Assembly: GCA_015488325.1 (NCBI GenBank)
Contig: WFOA01000083.1
Location: 1-40,551 of the forward strand
Direction: 5' to 3'
Length of the DNA stretch: 40,551 nt
Source: Acidimicrobiia bacterium
GTDB lineage: Bacteria > Actinomycetota > Acidimicrobiia > Spongiisociales > ZC4RG35
This document shows, in pieces, positions 16,748-24,971 of the stretch. Both the position numbers and the translations under genes were made by a program. Position 1 is the first letter of the stretch. The number at the start of each line of letters is the position of its first letter. The notes beneath the pieces are model-generated. The model was given only the letters and a program-made list of their open reading frames with translations. It made no database searches and was not told where the DNA came from.

Positions 16748-17928
16748 GGGCGGAACCATCCCAACGTGACGTCGAGGTCGATCCGGTTGCCGTTGCGTTC
16801 GACGGTGATGGTTGCCGAGTCGCCGGCGCGACGGTGACGGAGCCGGGTGATCAGCTCGTCCAGGGAGGAGACCGGCTCCCCGTCGATGGCGACGATCACG
16901 TCGCCGACCTGGGCGCCTGCCGCCCGGAGCGCCGAGTCGGCGACGAAGTCGGTGATCACCGCCCCGCTCGGGGCGAACCCTCCGGCCGCCCGGGCGGTGG
17001 CGGTGGTGCCGGTGATGCCGAGGAAGGCGTGCCGGACCTCCCCGTCGACGATGAGGTCGGGCACGACTCCGGCGACCAGGTCGGAGGGGACGGCGAACCC
17101 GAGGCCTTCGGCACCGACGTCGGAGACCCCGATGGCGGTGGTGATCCCGATCAGCTCCCCACGGTCGTTGACGAGCGCACCCCCCGACGACCCCCGGGTG
17201 ATCGGAGCGTCGGTCTGCAACAGGCCGTAGAGGACCGTGTCGGGGCTCACCTGCAGGGTCCGTCCGAGCGCCGACACCACACCGGCGGTCACCGACGGCC
17301 CGCCCCGCAGGCCGAGGGGGTTTCCGACCGCCACGGCGACGTCGCCGACCTGCAGGGTGGAGGCGTCACCGAACACGATGGGGGTGACCCCGGCCCGGTC
17401 GACGTCGAGGACCGCCAGGTCGGTGAGGGGGTCGGAACCGACCAGCCGCGCCGGCACGGACGTCCCGTCGGAGAACTCGACGGTGAAGGACTCACCGCCT
17501 TTCACCACGTGGTCGTTGGTGATGACGTACCCGGAGTCGGAGTAGACGACGCCCGAACCCGACCCGGGCCCGCCGAAACCCTCCACCTGGACGGTGACGA
17601 TCGACGGCAGCACCGAGGCGGCCACTTCGGCGACCCCGGTCGCCGCCGTCGGAGCGGCGGTGGCGGCGACGACCCGGGCGGCGGTCACCGGCGGCGGCGC
17701 CGCCGGCGAGGTCTGGACGAGGCCGGAGGCGACGAGGGCGAGGATGGTGACGGCCGAGCCGATCAGGCCGCCGAGGAGCGGGCCGAGCAGCCCGGCGCCG
17801 GGACGAGGCGGCGGTGCCGGGGACCGTGACGGTGCGGGGGGCGGGACGGCGTCCGCCCGCGGGATGATGAGGGGTTCGTGGTCGGGGTCCCAGGGGAGGC
17901 CCGGCCCACGCTGGTCGGGCTCGGTCAT
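16744..17928 (-). CDS. HtrA/DegP-like serine protease with PDZ domain
   Basis: This is a 394-residue membrane-anchored S1C protease of envelope quality control. It has a proline-rich cytoplasmic lead, one transmembrane helix at about 48-72, a trypsin-like domain with H140 (ITNDHVV), D170 (PLTDLAVLDV) and S248 (TRGSSGGAL), and a single PDZ domain at about 300-385. Proximity to the sigE-type operon fits the known coupling of HtrA with SigE in mycobacteria. The ATG at 17928 lacks a Shine-Dalgarno and lies eight bases after TAGAAT on the minus strand, so the message is probably leaderless. The start is only 13 bp from the divergent moaE start. Confidence 0.92.
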   Translation of the reverse strand: MTEPDQRGPGLPWDPDHEPLIIPRADAVPPPAPSRSPAPPPRPGAGLLGPLLGGLIGSAVTILALVASGLVQTSPAAPPPVTAARVVAATAAPTAATGVAEVAASVLPSIVTVQVEGFGGPGSGSGVVYSDSGYVITNDHVVKGGESFTVEFSDGTSVPARLVGSDPLTDLAVLDVDRAGVTPIVFGDASTLQVGDVAVAVGNPLGLRGGPSVTAGVVSALGRTLQVSPDTVLYGLLQTDAPITRGSSGGALVNDRGELIGITTAIGVSDVGAEGLGFAVPSDLVAGVVPDLIVDGEVRHAFLGITGTTATARAAGGFAPSGAVITDFVADSALRAAGAQVGDVIVAIDGEPVSSLDELITRLRHRRAGDSATITVERNGNRIDLDVTLGWFRP

Positions 17929-17944
17929 AGACTTCGATTCTATG
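17926..17944. promoter_or_regulatory. Symmetrical bidirectional leaderless promoter htrA/moaE
   Basis: CATAGA and TCTATG form a perfect 6-bp inverted repeat around 7 bp, and its two ends are the two start codons. Plus strand: TAGACT at 17928-17933 lies eight bases before the moaE ATG. Minus strand: TAGAAT (17942-17937) lies eight bases before the htrA ATG. Each -10 hexamer therefore overlaps the other gene's start codon, and both messages would be leaderless. Confidence 0.5.
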
Positions 17945-18376
17945 AGCGAACCTGCCGCTACCCGACGGGTGGCCGTGCGCAGCGGCCCCCTCGACCCGTC
18001 CGCCCTCCTCGCCGAGGTGGGACGGACCGACGCCGGGGCGGTCACCCTGTTCCTGGGGACGGCCCGCGACCATTCGCCGGGACGGGACGGCGTCACCCAC
18101 CTCGTCTACGACGCCTACCTGGAACACGTCGAAGCGAAACTCGCGGAGATCGTCGACGAGGCATGTGCGCGTTGGCCGGTGCTGGCGGTGGCGGTGGAGC
18201 ATCGTGTCGGACGGGTGGACCTCGGGGAGCCGTCGGTGGCGGTGGCGGTCTCCACCGCCCACCGGGCCGACGCCTTCGCCGCCGCCCGCTACATCATCGA
18301 CGAGCTGAAGGACCGTGCCCCGATCTGGAAACAGGAGCATTGGGCAGGCGGGGTGGAGTGGATCGAAGGGGCGTGA
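17942..18376 (+). CDS. moaE: Molybdopterin synthase catalytic subunit MoaE
   Basis: This 144-residue enzyme adds dithiolene sulfurs to precursor Z in molybdenum cofactor synthesis, together with MoaD. Motifs are FLGTARDHSPGRDGV at about 37-51, YDAYLEHVEAKLAEIVDEA, the RVGRVDLGEPSVAVAVSTAHR stretch, and the catalytic-lysine segment ELKDRAPIWKQEHW near 121-134. The ATG at 17942 has no ribosome-binding site and fits a leaderless start. No moaD, moaA or other cofactor genes are in the window, so the gene stands alone here. Confidence 0.93.
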   Translation: MSEPAATRRVAVRSGPLDPSALLAEVGRTDAGAVTLFLGTARDHSPGRDGVTHLVYDAYLEHVEAKLAEIVDEACARWPVLAVAVEHRVGRVDLGEPSVAVAVSTAHRADAFAAARYIIDELKDRAPIWKQEHWAGGVEWIEGA

Positions 18377-18502
18377 CGTCCCGGCCCGGGTCGGCCCGCA
18401 CGGTCGGTCGGGGGAGGTCTCCGTCGGCGCTCCGGGGCACCGCCGGAGGCAAGATCTTTCCATCTTTTCCCGGTTTCGGTGCACAGGGGGTGCCGAGCGC
18501 TC

Positions 18503-18508
18503 TAAAGT
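18503..18508 (+). promoter_or_regulatory. Candidate -10 of the acyl-CoA synthetase/Liv operon
   Basis: TAAAGT lies about 30 bases before the GTG at 18539 in a 162-bp gap. It is among the few AT-rich hexamers there; no strong -35 is seen. Confidence 0.3.
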
Positions 18509-18538
18509 TCCCGCCGTCGCGGCTTGGAGGAGGATGCG

Positions 18539-20422
18539 GTGACGTCGGTCGTCGAGCGTCGAGAGACCCCAGGTGTCGGTGAGGGATACCCCACCGTCGC
18601 AAGCCACATCCGTGACTGGGCGCAGAAGCTGCCCGATCACGTCGCCCTGCGCGAAAAGGACTACGGGATCTGGCAGGAGATCACGTGGAAGGAGTACTGG
18701 GAGACGGTGCTCGACGCCGCCCACGGGCTCCTCGCCCTCGGGATCGAACCGGGCGACCGGGTCTCCATCCACTCCGAAGACCGACCCGAATGGGTGATCC
18801 TCGACGTCGCCACCGTGGCGGTGCGGGGCATCACCGTCGGCCTCTACCCGACCAACCCGGCCGCCGAAGTCCAGTATCTGCTCTCTGACTCCGGCGCCAA
18901 GGTTCACCTGGCCGAAGACCAGGAGCAGGCCGACAAAGTGATGGAGGTGATCGACTCCCTCCCCAACCTGGAGAAGATCATCCACGTCGAACCCCGGGGC
19001 TTCCGCGAATACCGGAACGACCCCAGGTTCATCTTCTGGGACGACTTCTTGGAGTTGGGGCGGGAGCACCGAAAAGCCCACCCGGGGGCGGTCGAACAGC
19101 GGATGGCGGAGGCGACCGCCGACGACGTCATGACCCTCGTCTACACGTCGGGGACGACCGGGCCGCCCAAGGGAGCGATGCTCACCAACGCCAACGCCAA
19201 ATACGCGATGGATCTGGTCATCAACGTCGAAGGGCGCCTCCCCGGCGACAAGAAGCCGAGCCCCGACGACCAGATCCTCACCTACCTCCCCCTCTGCCAC
19301 GTCGCCGAACGGATCTTCTCGACCTGGACCAACGCCGCCGCCGGCCCGGTCCTCAACTTCGCCGAGTCGATCGAGACGGTGCAGCAGAACCTGCGGGAGA
19401 TCCAACCGACCCTCTTCTTCGCGGTGCCCCGCATCTGGGAGAAGATCCACGCCACCATCATCATCAAGGGCCGGGACGCCACCTTCTTCAAGCGCCTCTG
19501 GTTCGCCCTCGGATTGAAGATGGCCGGCTTCATCGGCCGGGAACGGGTCGCCAACGGTGGGCTCCACACCTGGAAGAGCCGGATCGTGTACGCCATCGGG
19601 TACCTGTTCATCTTCCGGGCGTTGCGGGAACGGATCGGCCTGCGCCGCTGCCGGTGGGCGGGGACCGGCGCCGCCGCCATCGCCCCCGAGGTCATCCAGT
19701 TCTTCCACGGCCTCGGCATCAACCTGTACGAGCTGTACGGGATGACGGAGAACTCGGCGGTGGCGACCGTCAACTTCTACGGGCGGATGAAGCTCGGCAC
19801 CGTCGGCGAGCCGTATCCGGGGATCGGGCTGCGGCTCGACCCGGAGACCGGTGAGATCCAGACGAAACACCCGGGCGTGTTCAAGGGCTACTGGAACAAG
19901 CCCGACAAGACCGCCGAAGCCTTCACCGAGGACGGATGGCTGAAGACCGGCGACGTCGGTGTGTGGGTGGACGGCACCCACGTCAAGATCGTCGACCGCA
20001 TCAAACACATCATCATCACGTCGGGCGGGAAGAACATCTCGCCGTCGGAGATCGAGAACAGCCTGAAGACGTCGCCCTACGTCAAAGAGGCGATGGTCAT
20101 CGGTGACGGCCGGAAATACCTGACCGCCCTCATCGGGATCGAATTCGACGTGGTCGGTGACTGGGCCACCCGGCGGGGCATCCCCTACACGACGTACCGG
20201 GATCTGTCGGAGAAGCCGGAGGTCATCGAGCTGATCCAGGGGGTCATCGACGAGACCAACAAGAAGTTCTCACGGGTGGAACAGATCAAGAAGTTCCGGA
20301 TGATCCCCAAGGAGCTCGACCACGAAGACGGCGAGCTCACCGCCACGCAGAAGCTGAAACGCAAGGCGATGGAAGAGATGTTCGGGGATCTGATCGAGGA
20401 CATGTACGGGTCCGATCGATGA
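18539..20422 (+). CDS. Long-chain acyl-CoA synthetase (AMP-forming)
   Basis: This 627-residue member of the ANL/AMP-binding superfamily activates a carboxylic acid to an acyl-adenylate and then an acyl-CoA thioester. The phosphate-binding loop YTSGTTGPPKG is at about 202-212, the YELYGMTENS motif around 405-414, and the SGGKNISPSEIENSLK and LTATQKLKRKA C-terminal motifs are present. The long-chain (FACS/FadD15-like) type is suggested by length and by the LPLCHVAERIFS segment. The GTG at 18539 has GGAGGAGG upstream. It overlaps livH by 4 bp (ATGA), so this enzyme and the transporter that follows are made together. The acid may therefore be the imported substrate. Confidence 0.92.
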   Translation: MTSVVERRETPGVGEGYPTVASHIRDWAQKLPDHVALREKDYGIWQEITWKEYWETVLDAAHGLLALGIEPGDRVSIHSEDRPEWVILDVATVAVRGITVGLYPTNPAAEVQYLLSDSGAKVHLAEDQEQADKVMEVIDSLPNLEKIIHVEPRGFREYRNDPRFIFWDDFLELGREHRKAHPGAVEQRMAEATADDVMTLVYTSGTTGPPKGAMLTNANAKYAMDLVINVEGRLPGDKKPSPDDQILTYLPLCHVAERIFSTWTNAAAGPVLNFAESIETVQQNLREIQPTLFFAVPRIWEKIHATIIIKGRDATFFKRLWFALGLKMAGFIGRERVANGGLHTWKSRIVYAIGYLFIFRALRERIGLRRCRWAGTGAAAIAPEVIQFFHGLGINLYELYGMTENSAVATVNFYGRMKLGTVGEPYPGIGLRLDPETGEIQTKHPGVFKGYWNKPDKTAEAFTEDGWLKTGDVGVWVDGTHVKIVDRIKHIIITSGGKNISPSEIENSLKTSPYVKEAMVIGDGRKYLTALIGIEFDVVGDWATRRGIPYTTYRDLSEKPEVIELIQGVIDETNKKFSRVEQIKKFRMIPKELDHEDGELTATQKLKRKAMEEMFGDLIEDMYGSDR

Positions 20423-21393
20423 CACCCGACATCCTGATCCTGGCCCAAGAGGCCGCCGATTCGAGCAAGCTGGCGGCCACCATCTGGAGCGGACTGTCGC
20501 TCGGAGCGATCTACGCGCTCTTGGCGATGGGGTTCGTCATCATCTTCAAGGCGACCCACGTCCTCAACTTCGCCCACGGCGCCCTGGCGGCCCTCGGCGC
20601 GTTCTTCGTGGCGTCGTTCGCCACGATCATCGACGTGCCGGGACGGTGGATGCCGAACGCCCCCGCCTGGCTCACCTGGGGGCTGGCGGTCGTCCTCGCC
20701 TTGATCGCCGCGGCGTTGGTGGGAATGCTCCTGGAGCGGCTGTTCCTCCGGCCGATGGTTGGCGAAGAGCTGTTCGCCGTCGCCATCGTCACCCTCGGGA
20801 TCGACATCGTCGTCCGAAACATCACGAACGACTGGATCGGCACCGACATCCGGCCCCTCGGAGATCCCTGGGGGACGAACTTCTTCGACCTCGGATTCGT
20901 GCGGATCGCCCACACCGAGATCGCCCAGTTCGTCGTCAGCATCGTGCTGGTGGTCGGGGTGGCGCTGTTCTTCCGCTCCCGCACCGGGATCGCCATGCGG
21001 GCCACCGCCTTCGACCAGGAGGCGGCCCGGGCCCAGGGGATCAACGTGGGGCGTATCTTCGCCATCTCGTGGGCGATCGGGGCGGTGCTCGCCGCCGTCG
21101 GCGGCATCTTCGCCTCCACCTTCCCGCGGCGCACCGGCGTCGACCAGGCAACGGCCTTCTTCGCCTTCAAGGCCTTCCCGGCGATCATCCTCGGCGGTCT
21201 CGACTCGATCGTCGGGGCCGTCATCGGCGGGTTCGTCATCGGCCTCGCCGAGGTGGCCGCCGGCACCTACCTGGAACAGTTCGAGTTCCTCGGGACCGGA
21301 TTCGGAGGTGTGGTGCCCTACATCGTCATGCTGATCGTCCTGCTCGTCCGGCCCTACGGCCTGTTCGGAACCGAGGAGATCCGCCGCGTATGA
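20419..21393 (+). CDS. livH: Branched-chain amino-acid-type ABC transporter permease LivH
   Basis: This is a 324-residue inner-membrane permease with about eight helices and the LivH hallmarks: GLSLGAIYALLAMGFVIIFKATHVLNFAHGA at about 25-55 (LNFAHG motif), a repeated AFDQEAARAQGINVGRIFAISWAIGA coupling-loop segment near 194-219, and AIILGGLDSIVGAVIGGFVIGLAE. Together with LivM it forms the membrane channel. The ATG overlaps the acyl-CoA synthetase stop, and its own stop overlaps the livM start. The true substrate need not be an amino acid; see the operon finding. Confidence 0.93.
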   Translation: MTPDILILAQEAADSSKLAATIWSGLSLGAIYALLAMGFVIIFKATHVLNFAHGALAALGAFFVASFATIIDVPGRWMPNAPAWLTWGLAVVLALIAAALVGMLLERLFLRPMVGEELFAVAIVTLGIDIVVRNITNDWIGTDIRPLGDPWGTNFFDLGFVRIAHTEIAQFVVSIVLVVGVALFFRSRTGIAMRATAFDQEAARAQGINVGRIFAISWAIGAVLAAVGGIFASTFPRRTGVDQATAFFAFKAFPAIILGGLDSIVGAVIGGFVIGLAEVAAGTYLEQFEFLGTGFGGVVPYIVMLIVLLVRPYGLFGTEEIRRV

Positions 21394-22631
21394 GAGGCCG
21401 CCCACTGCTGTTCACGTCCTACGAGGCCGATCAGGCCTTGATGCCGACGACCACCAAGAAGGTGGCGCTGACGGTGTTCCTGGTGGCGCTGGTGCTCGTC
21501 CCCGTCTACGACGTCATCCCCTTCGCCCCCGACTTCCTGGCGAAGGACGACTGGCTGAAGGTCCTCACCAACGTGATGATCTTCGCCATCGGCGCCCTCG
21601 GGTTGAACATCCTGACCGGCCTCGCCGGTCAGGTCTCCCTCGGCCACGCCTTCTTCATGGGGCTGGGTGCCTACACCGCCGCCGCCCTCGGCGCCCCCGA
21701 AGGCCCCCTCGTCGGGCTGGGCCTGCCCATGTGGATCTGGTTGCCCGCCGCCGCCGTCGTCCCCGCCCTCGTCGGGGTACTGGTCGGACCGACCGCCGTC
21801 CGGGTTCGTGGCCTCTACCTGGCCATCGTCACCCTCGGGCTGGTGTTCATCGGCGAGTACCTGTTCCGGAACACCGAGTCGTGGACGGGAGGCTCCCAGG
21901 CGGGACGGACCTTCCCCCGCTTCCAGTTCCGGTTCTGGAAGGAGGAGGAACCCCTCGTCGACTTCTCCCGGAAAGGCGAATGGTTCGGGATCGAGCTGTC
22001 CAACGAGGCGAAGACCTATATCCTGCTCCTCGGGTTCGCCATCGTCGCCACGTTGATCGCCAAGAACATCCAGCGGACCCGGGTGGGGCGGGCGTTCCAG
22101 GCGATCCGGGACCGGGACATCGCCGCCGAGGTGATGGGCGTCGACGAGTTCCGCTACAAGCTGCTGGCGTTCGGCATCTCCTCGGCGTTCGCCGGGGTGT
22201 CGGGGGCGCTGTTGGCCTCGTTCGTCGGCCGCACCATCCCCGAACGGTGGGATCTGCTGTTGTCGGTCCAGTTCATCGCCATCATCCTGATCGGCGGGGC
22301 CGGGACGGTGACCGGTACGCTCATGGGGGCCCTGTTCGTCATCGCCCTCCCCCGGGTGGTGCAGGACTTTACGGCGTGGCTCTCAGACAAGATCGACGCC
22401 GGAGAGGGGATCATCGCCAAGGTCGGCGACGTCTTCATCGCCACCTCGGGTGACGACTTCGGGATCGTCAACACCCTTCCCGGCACCGGCCCCGGCTTAT
22501 CGGTCTTCCAGCTCAACCTGGTCATCTACGGCCTGCTGATCATCGTCTTCCTCATCTTCGAGCCGTTGGGCCTCTACGGCATCTGGTTGCGGGTGAGGAA
22601 CTACTGGAAAGGTTGGCCCTTCACGTACTAG
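21390..22631 (+). CDS. livM: Branched-chain amino-acid-type ABC transporter permease LivM
   Basis: This is a 413-residue permease partner of LivH. The N-terminal helices are followed by LGLNILTGLAGQVSLGHAFFMGLGAYTAA (the LSLGHAAF-type motif) at about 71-99, the coupling segment GRAFQAIRDRDIAAEVMGVDEFRYKLLAFGISSAFAGVSGAL, and IAIILIGGAGTVTGTLMGALFV. About 100 extra residues near the end (DFTAWLSDKIDAGEG...FGIVNTLPGTGPG) precede a last helix and make it longer than the E. coli protein's core. The ATG at 21390 overlaps the livH stop (ATGA). Confidence 0.92.
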   Translation: MRGRPLLFTSYEADQALMPTTTKKVALTVFLVALVLVPVYDVIPFAPDFLAKDDWLKVLTNVMIFAIGALGLNILTGLAGQVSLGHAFFMGLGAYTAAALGAPEGPLVGLGLPMWIWLPAAAVVPALVGVLVGPTAVRVRGLYLAIVTLGLVFIGEYLFRNTESWTGGSQAGRTFPRFQFRFWKEEEPLVDFSRKGEWFGIELSNEAKTYILLLGFAIVATLIAKNIQRTRVGRAFQAIRDRDIAAEVMGVDEFRYKLLAFGISSAFAGVSGALLASFVGRTIPERWDLLLSVQFIAIILIGGAGTVTGTLMGALFVIALPRVVQDFTAWLSDKIDAGEGIIAKVGDVFIATSGDDFGIVNTLPGTGPGLSVFQLNLVIYGLLIIVFLIFEPLGLYGIWLRVRNYWKGWPFTY

Positions 22632-22699
22632 AAACATCTCGCACGCGCCGTCCGGCCGGGGCGGTGGCGGCGTCTGACACAGAGGAGGAGGAACGGATC

Positions 22700-24109
22700 G
22701 TGAGAATGAAACACAGGTGGGTCGCCCTCCTGATGGTCCTCGGACTGGTCGCTGCCGCGTGCGGTGGCGGCGGTGCCGAGGCACCTGAGGAGACGGCCGC
22801 GACGACGGCCCCTCCGGCTACGGCTGCTACGACGGCGCCGCCTGCCGGGGGCGGTGACGAAGGCGACGGCGGCCAGATGATGGACATCAAGACCGACGTC
22901 GGCGTGGACCTCGAAGCCGGCGTGATCAAGATCGGGTTGTTGTCCGACCTGACCGGTCCGTTCGGTCCGCTCGTGTCGCTCATCGTCGCCGGCCAGGAAG
23001 TGTTCTGGCAGAACGTGAACGACAACGGCGGGATCAACGGACTGCAGGTGGAGCTGGAGGTGCGTGACACCCAATATGTGGTGGACAACCACGTCCAGTT
23101 CTACGAGGAGCTGAAGGACGAGGTGGTCGCCTTCGGGCATTCGACCGGCTCGCCCCACACGGTGGCGATCGTTCCCCAGCTCCAGGAGGACGGGATCCTG
23201 GCGATTCCGCTCACCTGGTATTCGGGCTGGAGCGACCCGGACCTCAACTCGAACCTGCTGCCTCACGGCGCCCCGTACTGCATCGAGGCGCAGAACATGA
23301 TCGAGTATCTGATGAAGCAGGCCCAGGCGAACGGGGTGGACAACCCGAAGCTGGCCATCGCTTCGCTGCCCGGTGACTACGGGCTCGACTCGGCGGCCGG
23401 TGCCAAGATCGCCGCCGAGGCGCTCGGTCTCGAGGTGGTGTACGACGGTTCGGGGACGATCATCCCGACCGACGAGTCGACGTTCACGGCGAACGCCGAC
23501 GCCATCGTGGCGTCCGGTGCCGACATCGTGTGGGTGACGGCGACGCCGGGTTCGTTCTCGTCGATCTACGGTCAGGCGATCGCCAAGGGCTTCCAGGCGC
23601 TGTGGGGTGGCGCCGGGCCGACGTTCAACCCGGCCTTCGTGGCGCCGGATTCGCCGATCAAGGACGCCATCGCCCGGGACTGGTACCAGTCGGGTTACTA
23701 CTCGAACTGGTTCGACGACAACCCCGGTTCGACCGAAGCCCGGGAGCTGTTCGCCAAGTACCGTCCCGACGCTCCGCCCCAGGACTTCTACCTCGAAGGG
23801 TTCATCGAGGGCATCATCATGAAGGCGGCGTTGGAGCGGGCCTACGAGAACGGCGACATGACCCAGGCCGGGGTGTTGGCTGCGGCCAAGAGCCTCGAAG
23901 AGGTCGACTTCAACGGCATGGCTCCGCCGGAGCGGTACACGGGTGAGCCGAACGAGCGGCTCCAGCGGGCGATCTACATCTCCCGCCCCGATCCGGAAGG
24001 CCTCGCCGCCGGCACTTCGACCGGGCTGCAGCTCATCGAGGAGCTGTACGTGTCGGAGACCGCCCAGAACTTCGTGTTCGAGGAGGCCTGCTACAAGCTC
24101 GGAGGTTGA
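22700..24109 (+). CDS. ABC transporter substrate-binding lipoprotein, LivK-like
   Basis: This is a 469-residue lipoprotein that would capture the substrate outside the membrane. The signal peptide ends in a lipobox (LVAAAC) with the lipidated cysteine at C21, followed by a Gly/Ala/Thr-rich linker to about residue 70. The binding fold begins at IKIGLLSDLTGPFGPLVSLIVAGQEVFWQNVNDNGGINGLQVELEVRDTQ, a typical periplasmic binding protein type I opening. The GTG at 22700 is favoured by GAGGAGGAG about nine bases upstream; an ATG two codons later is possible. It lies between the permease and ATPase genes of one operon. Confidence 0.93.
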   Translation: MRMKHRWVALLMVLGLVAAACGGGGAEAPEETAATTAPPATAATTAPPAGGGDEGDGGQMMDIKTDVGVDLEAGVIKIGLLSDLTGPFGPLVSLIVAGQEVFWQNVNDNGGINGLQVELEVRDTQYVVDNHVQFYEELKDEVVAFGHSTGSPHTVAIVPQLQEDGILAIPLTWYSGWSDPDLNSNLLPHGAPYCIEAQNMIEYLMKQAQANGVDNPKLAIASLPGDYGLDSAAGAKIAAEALGLEVVYDGSGTIIPTDESTFTANADAIVASGADIVWVTATPGSFSSIYGQAIAKGFQALWGGAGPTFNPAFVAPDSPIKDAIARDWYQSGYYSNWFDDNPGSTEARELFAKYRPDAPPQDFYLEGFIEGIIMKAALERAYENGDMTQAGVLAAAKSLEEVDFNGMAPPERYTGEPNERLQRAIYISRPDPEGLAAGTSTGLQLIEELYVSETAQNFVFEEACYKLGG

Positions 24110-24130
24110 GATCCCCACACCGTGATGGGG

Positions 24131-24161
24131 GGTGGCCACCGCCAGGTGGGCGGTGGCCACC
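24131..24161 (+). repeat. Perfect 13-bp inverted repeat between binding-protein and ATPase genes
   Basis: GGTGGCCACCGCC (24131-24143) and GGCGGTGGCCACC (24149-24161) flank a 5-base loop. There is no T-run, so it is not a standard terminator. In an operon whose upstream gene encodes the abundant binding protein, such a hairpin would stabilise the 3' end of that part of the mRNA or cause partial termination. Confidence 0.6.
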
Positions 24162-24179
24162 ACCGACCACGGAGGGACC

Positions 24180-24971
24180 ATGCTCGAAGTCTCCAACCTG
24201 GAAGTCGTCTACAACGATGTGATCCTCGTGCTGCGGGGGATCTCCTTGGAGGTGCCCGACGGGCAGATCGTCGCCCTGTTGGGGGCCAACGGGGCGGGGA
24301 AGACGACGACGATGCGGGCCATCACCGGGCTCCTCGACGTCCACGAAGGCGACATCACCAAAGGCCACATCATCTTCGACGGGACCGACATCACCGACAA
24401 AGACCCGGCCGACATCGTCAAGCTGGGCATCAGCCAGGTGATGGAGGGCCGACGGATCTTCGCCGAGTTGACCGTCGACGAGAACCTGCGGGCCGGTGCC
24501 TACACGAACACCGACCGGGAGAAGGTGGAAGCCGCCTACGAATGGGTGATGGAGCTGTTCCCACCCCTCGCCGACCGTCGGAAATCCACCGCCGGGTACC
24601 TGTCCGGAGGGGAACAGCAGATGCTCGCCATCGGCCGGGCCCTCATGCAGGACCCGAAACTGTTGATCCTCGACGAACCGTCCCTCGGCCTCGCCCCCAA
24701 ACTCGTCCAGCAGATCCGGGACATCATCGTTCAGATCAACGAGTCGGGCACGGCGGTGCTGTTGATCGAACAGAACGCCAACATGGCGCTGTCGATCGCC
24801 CACCACGGCTACATCATGGAGACCGGGAAGATGGTGATGGACGGCGCGCCGGAGAAGCTGTTGAAGGACGAAGACGTGAAGGAGTTCTACCTGGGCCTCC
24901 ACGCCGGTGGGGAACGGAAATCCTTCCGGGACGTGAAACACTACAAGCGGCGGAAACGGTGGCTGTCATGA
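24180..24971 (+). CDS. livF: ABC transporter ATP-binding protein LivF-like
   Basis: This 263-residue ATPase shows Walker A GANGAGKTTT at about 36-45, the Q-loop near SQVMEGRRIFAELTVDENL (the EGRxxF form typical of LivF), the signature YLSGGEQQMLAIGRAL at about 140-155, and Walker B LLILDEPSLGLAP. A basic tail of about 20 residues (FRDVKHYKRRKRW) extends beyond the usual end. The ATG at 24180 follows GGAGG. Its stop overlaps the livG start (ATGA). Confidence 0.93.
   Translation: MLEVSNLEVVYNDVILVLRGISLEVPDGQIVALLGANGAGKTTTMRAITGLLDVHEGDITKGHIIFDGTDITDKDPADIVKLGISQVMEGRRIFAELTVDENLRAGAYTNTDREKVEAAYEWVMELFPPLADRRKSTAGYLSGGEQQMLAIGRALMQDPKLLILDEPSLGLAPKLVQQIRDIIVQINESGTAVLLIEQNANMALSIAHHGYIMETGKMVMDGAPEKLLKDEDVKEFYLGLHAGGERKSFRDVKHYKRRKRWLS

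Noticed and set aside
17492-20008. 838-codon open frame on the minus strand opposite the acyl-CoA synthetase
   Set aside because: High GC content leaves long antisense frames open; the sequence is Val/Gly/Asp/Arg-rich and repetitive, and the plus-strand gene is well supported.
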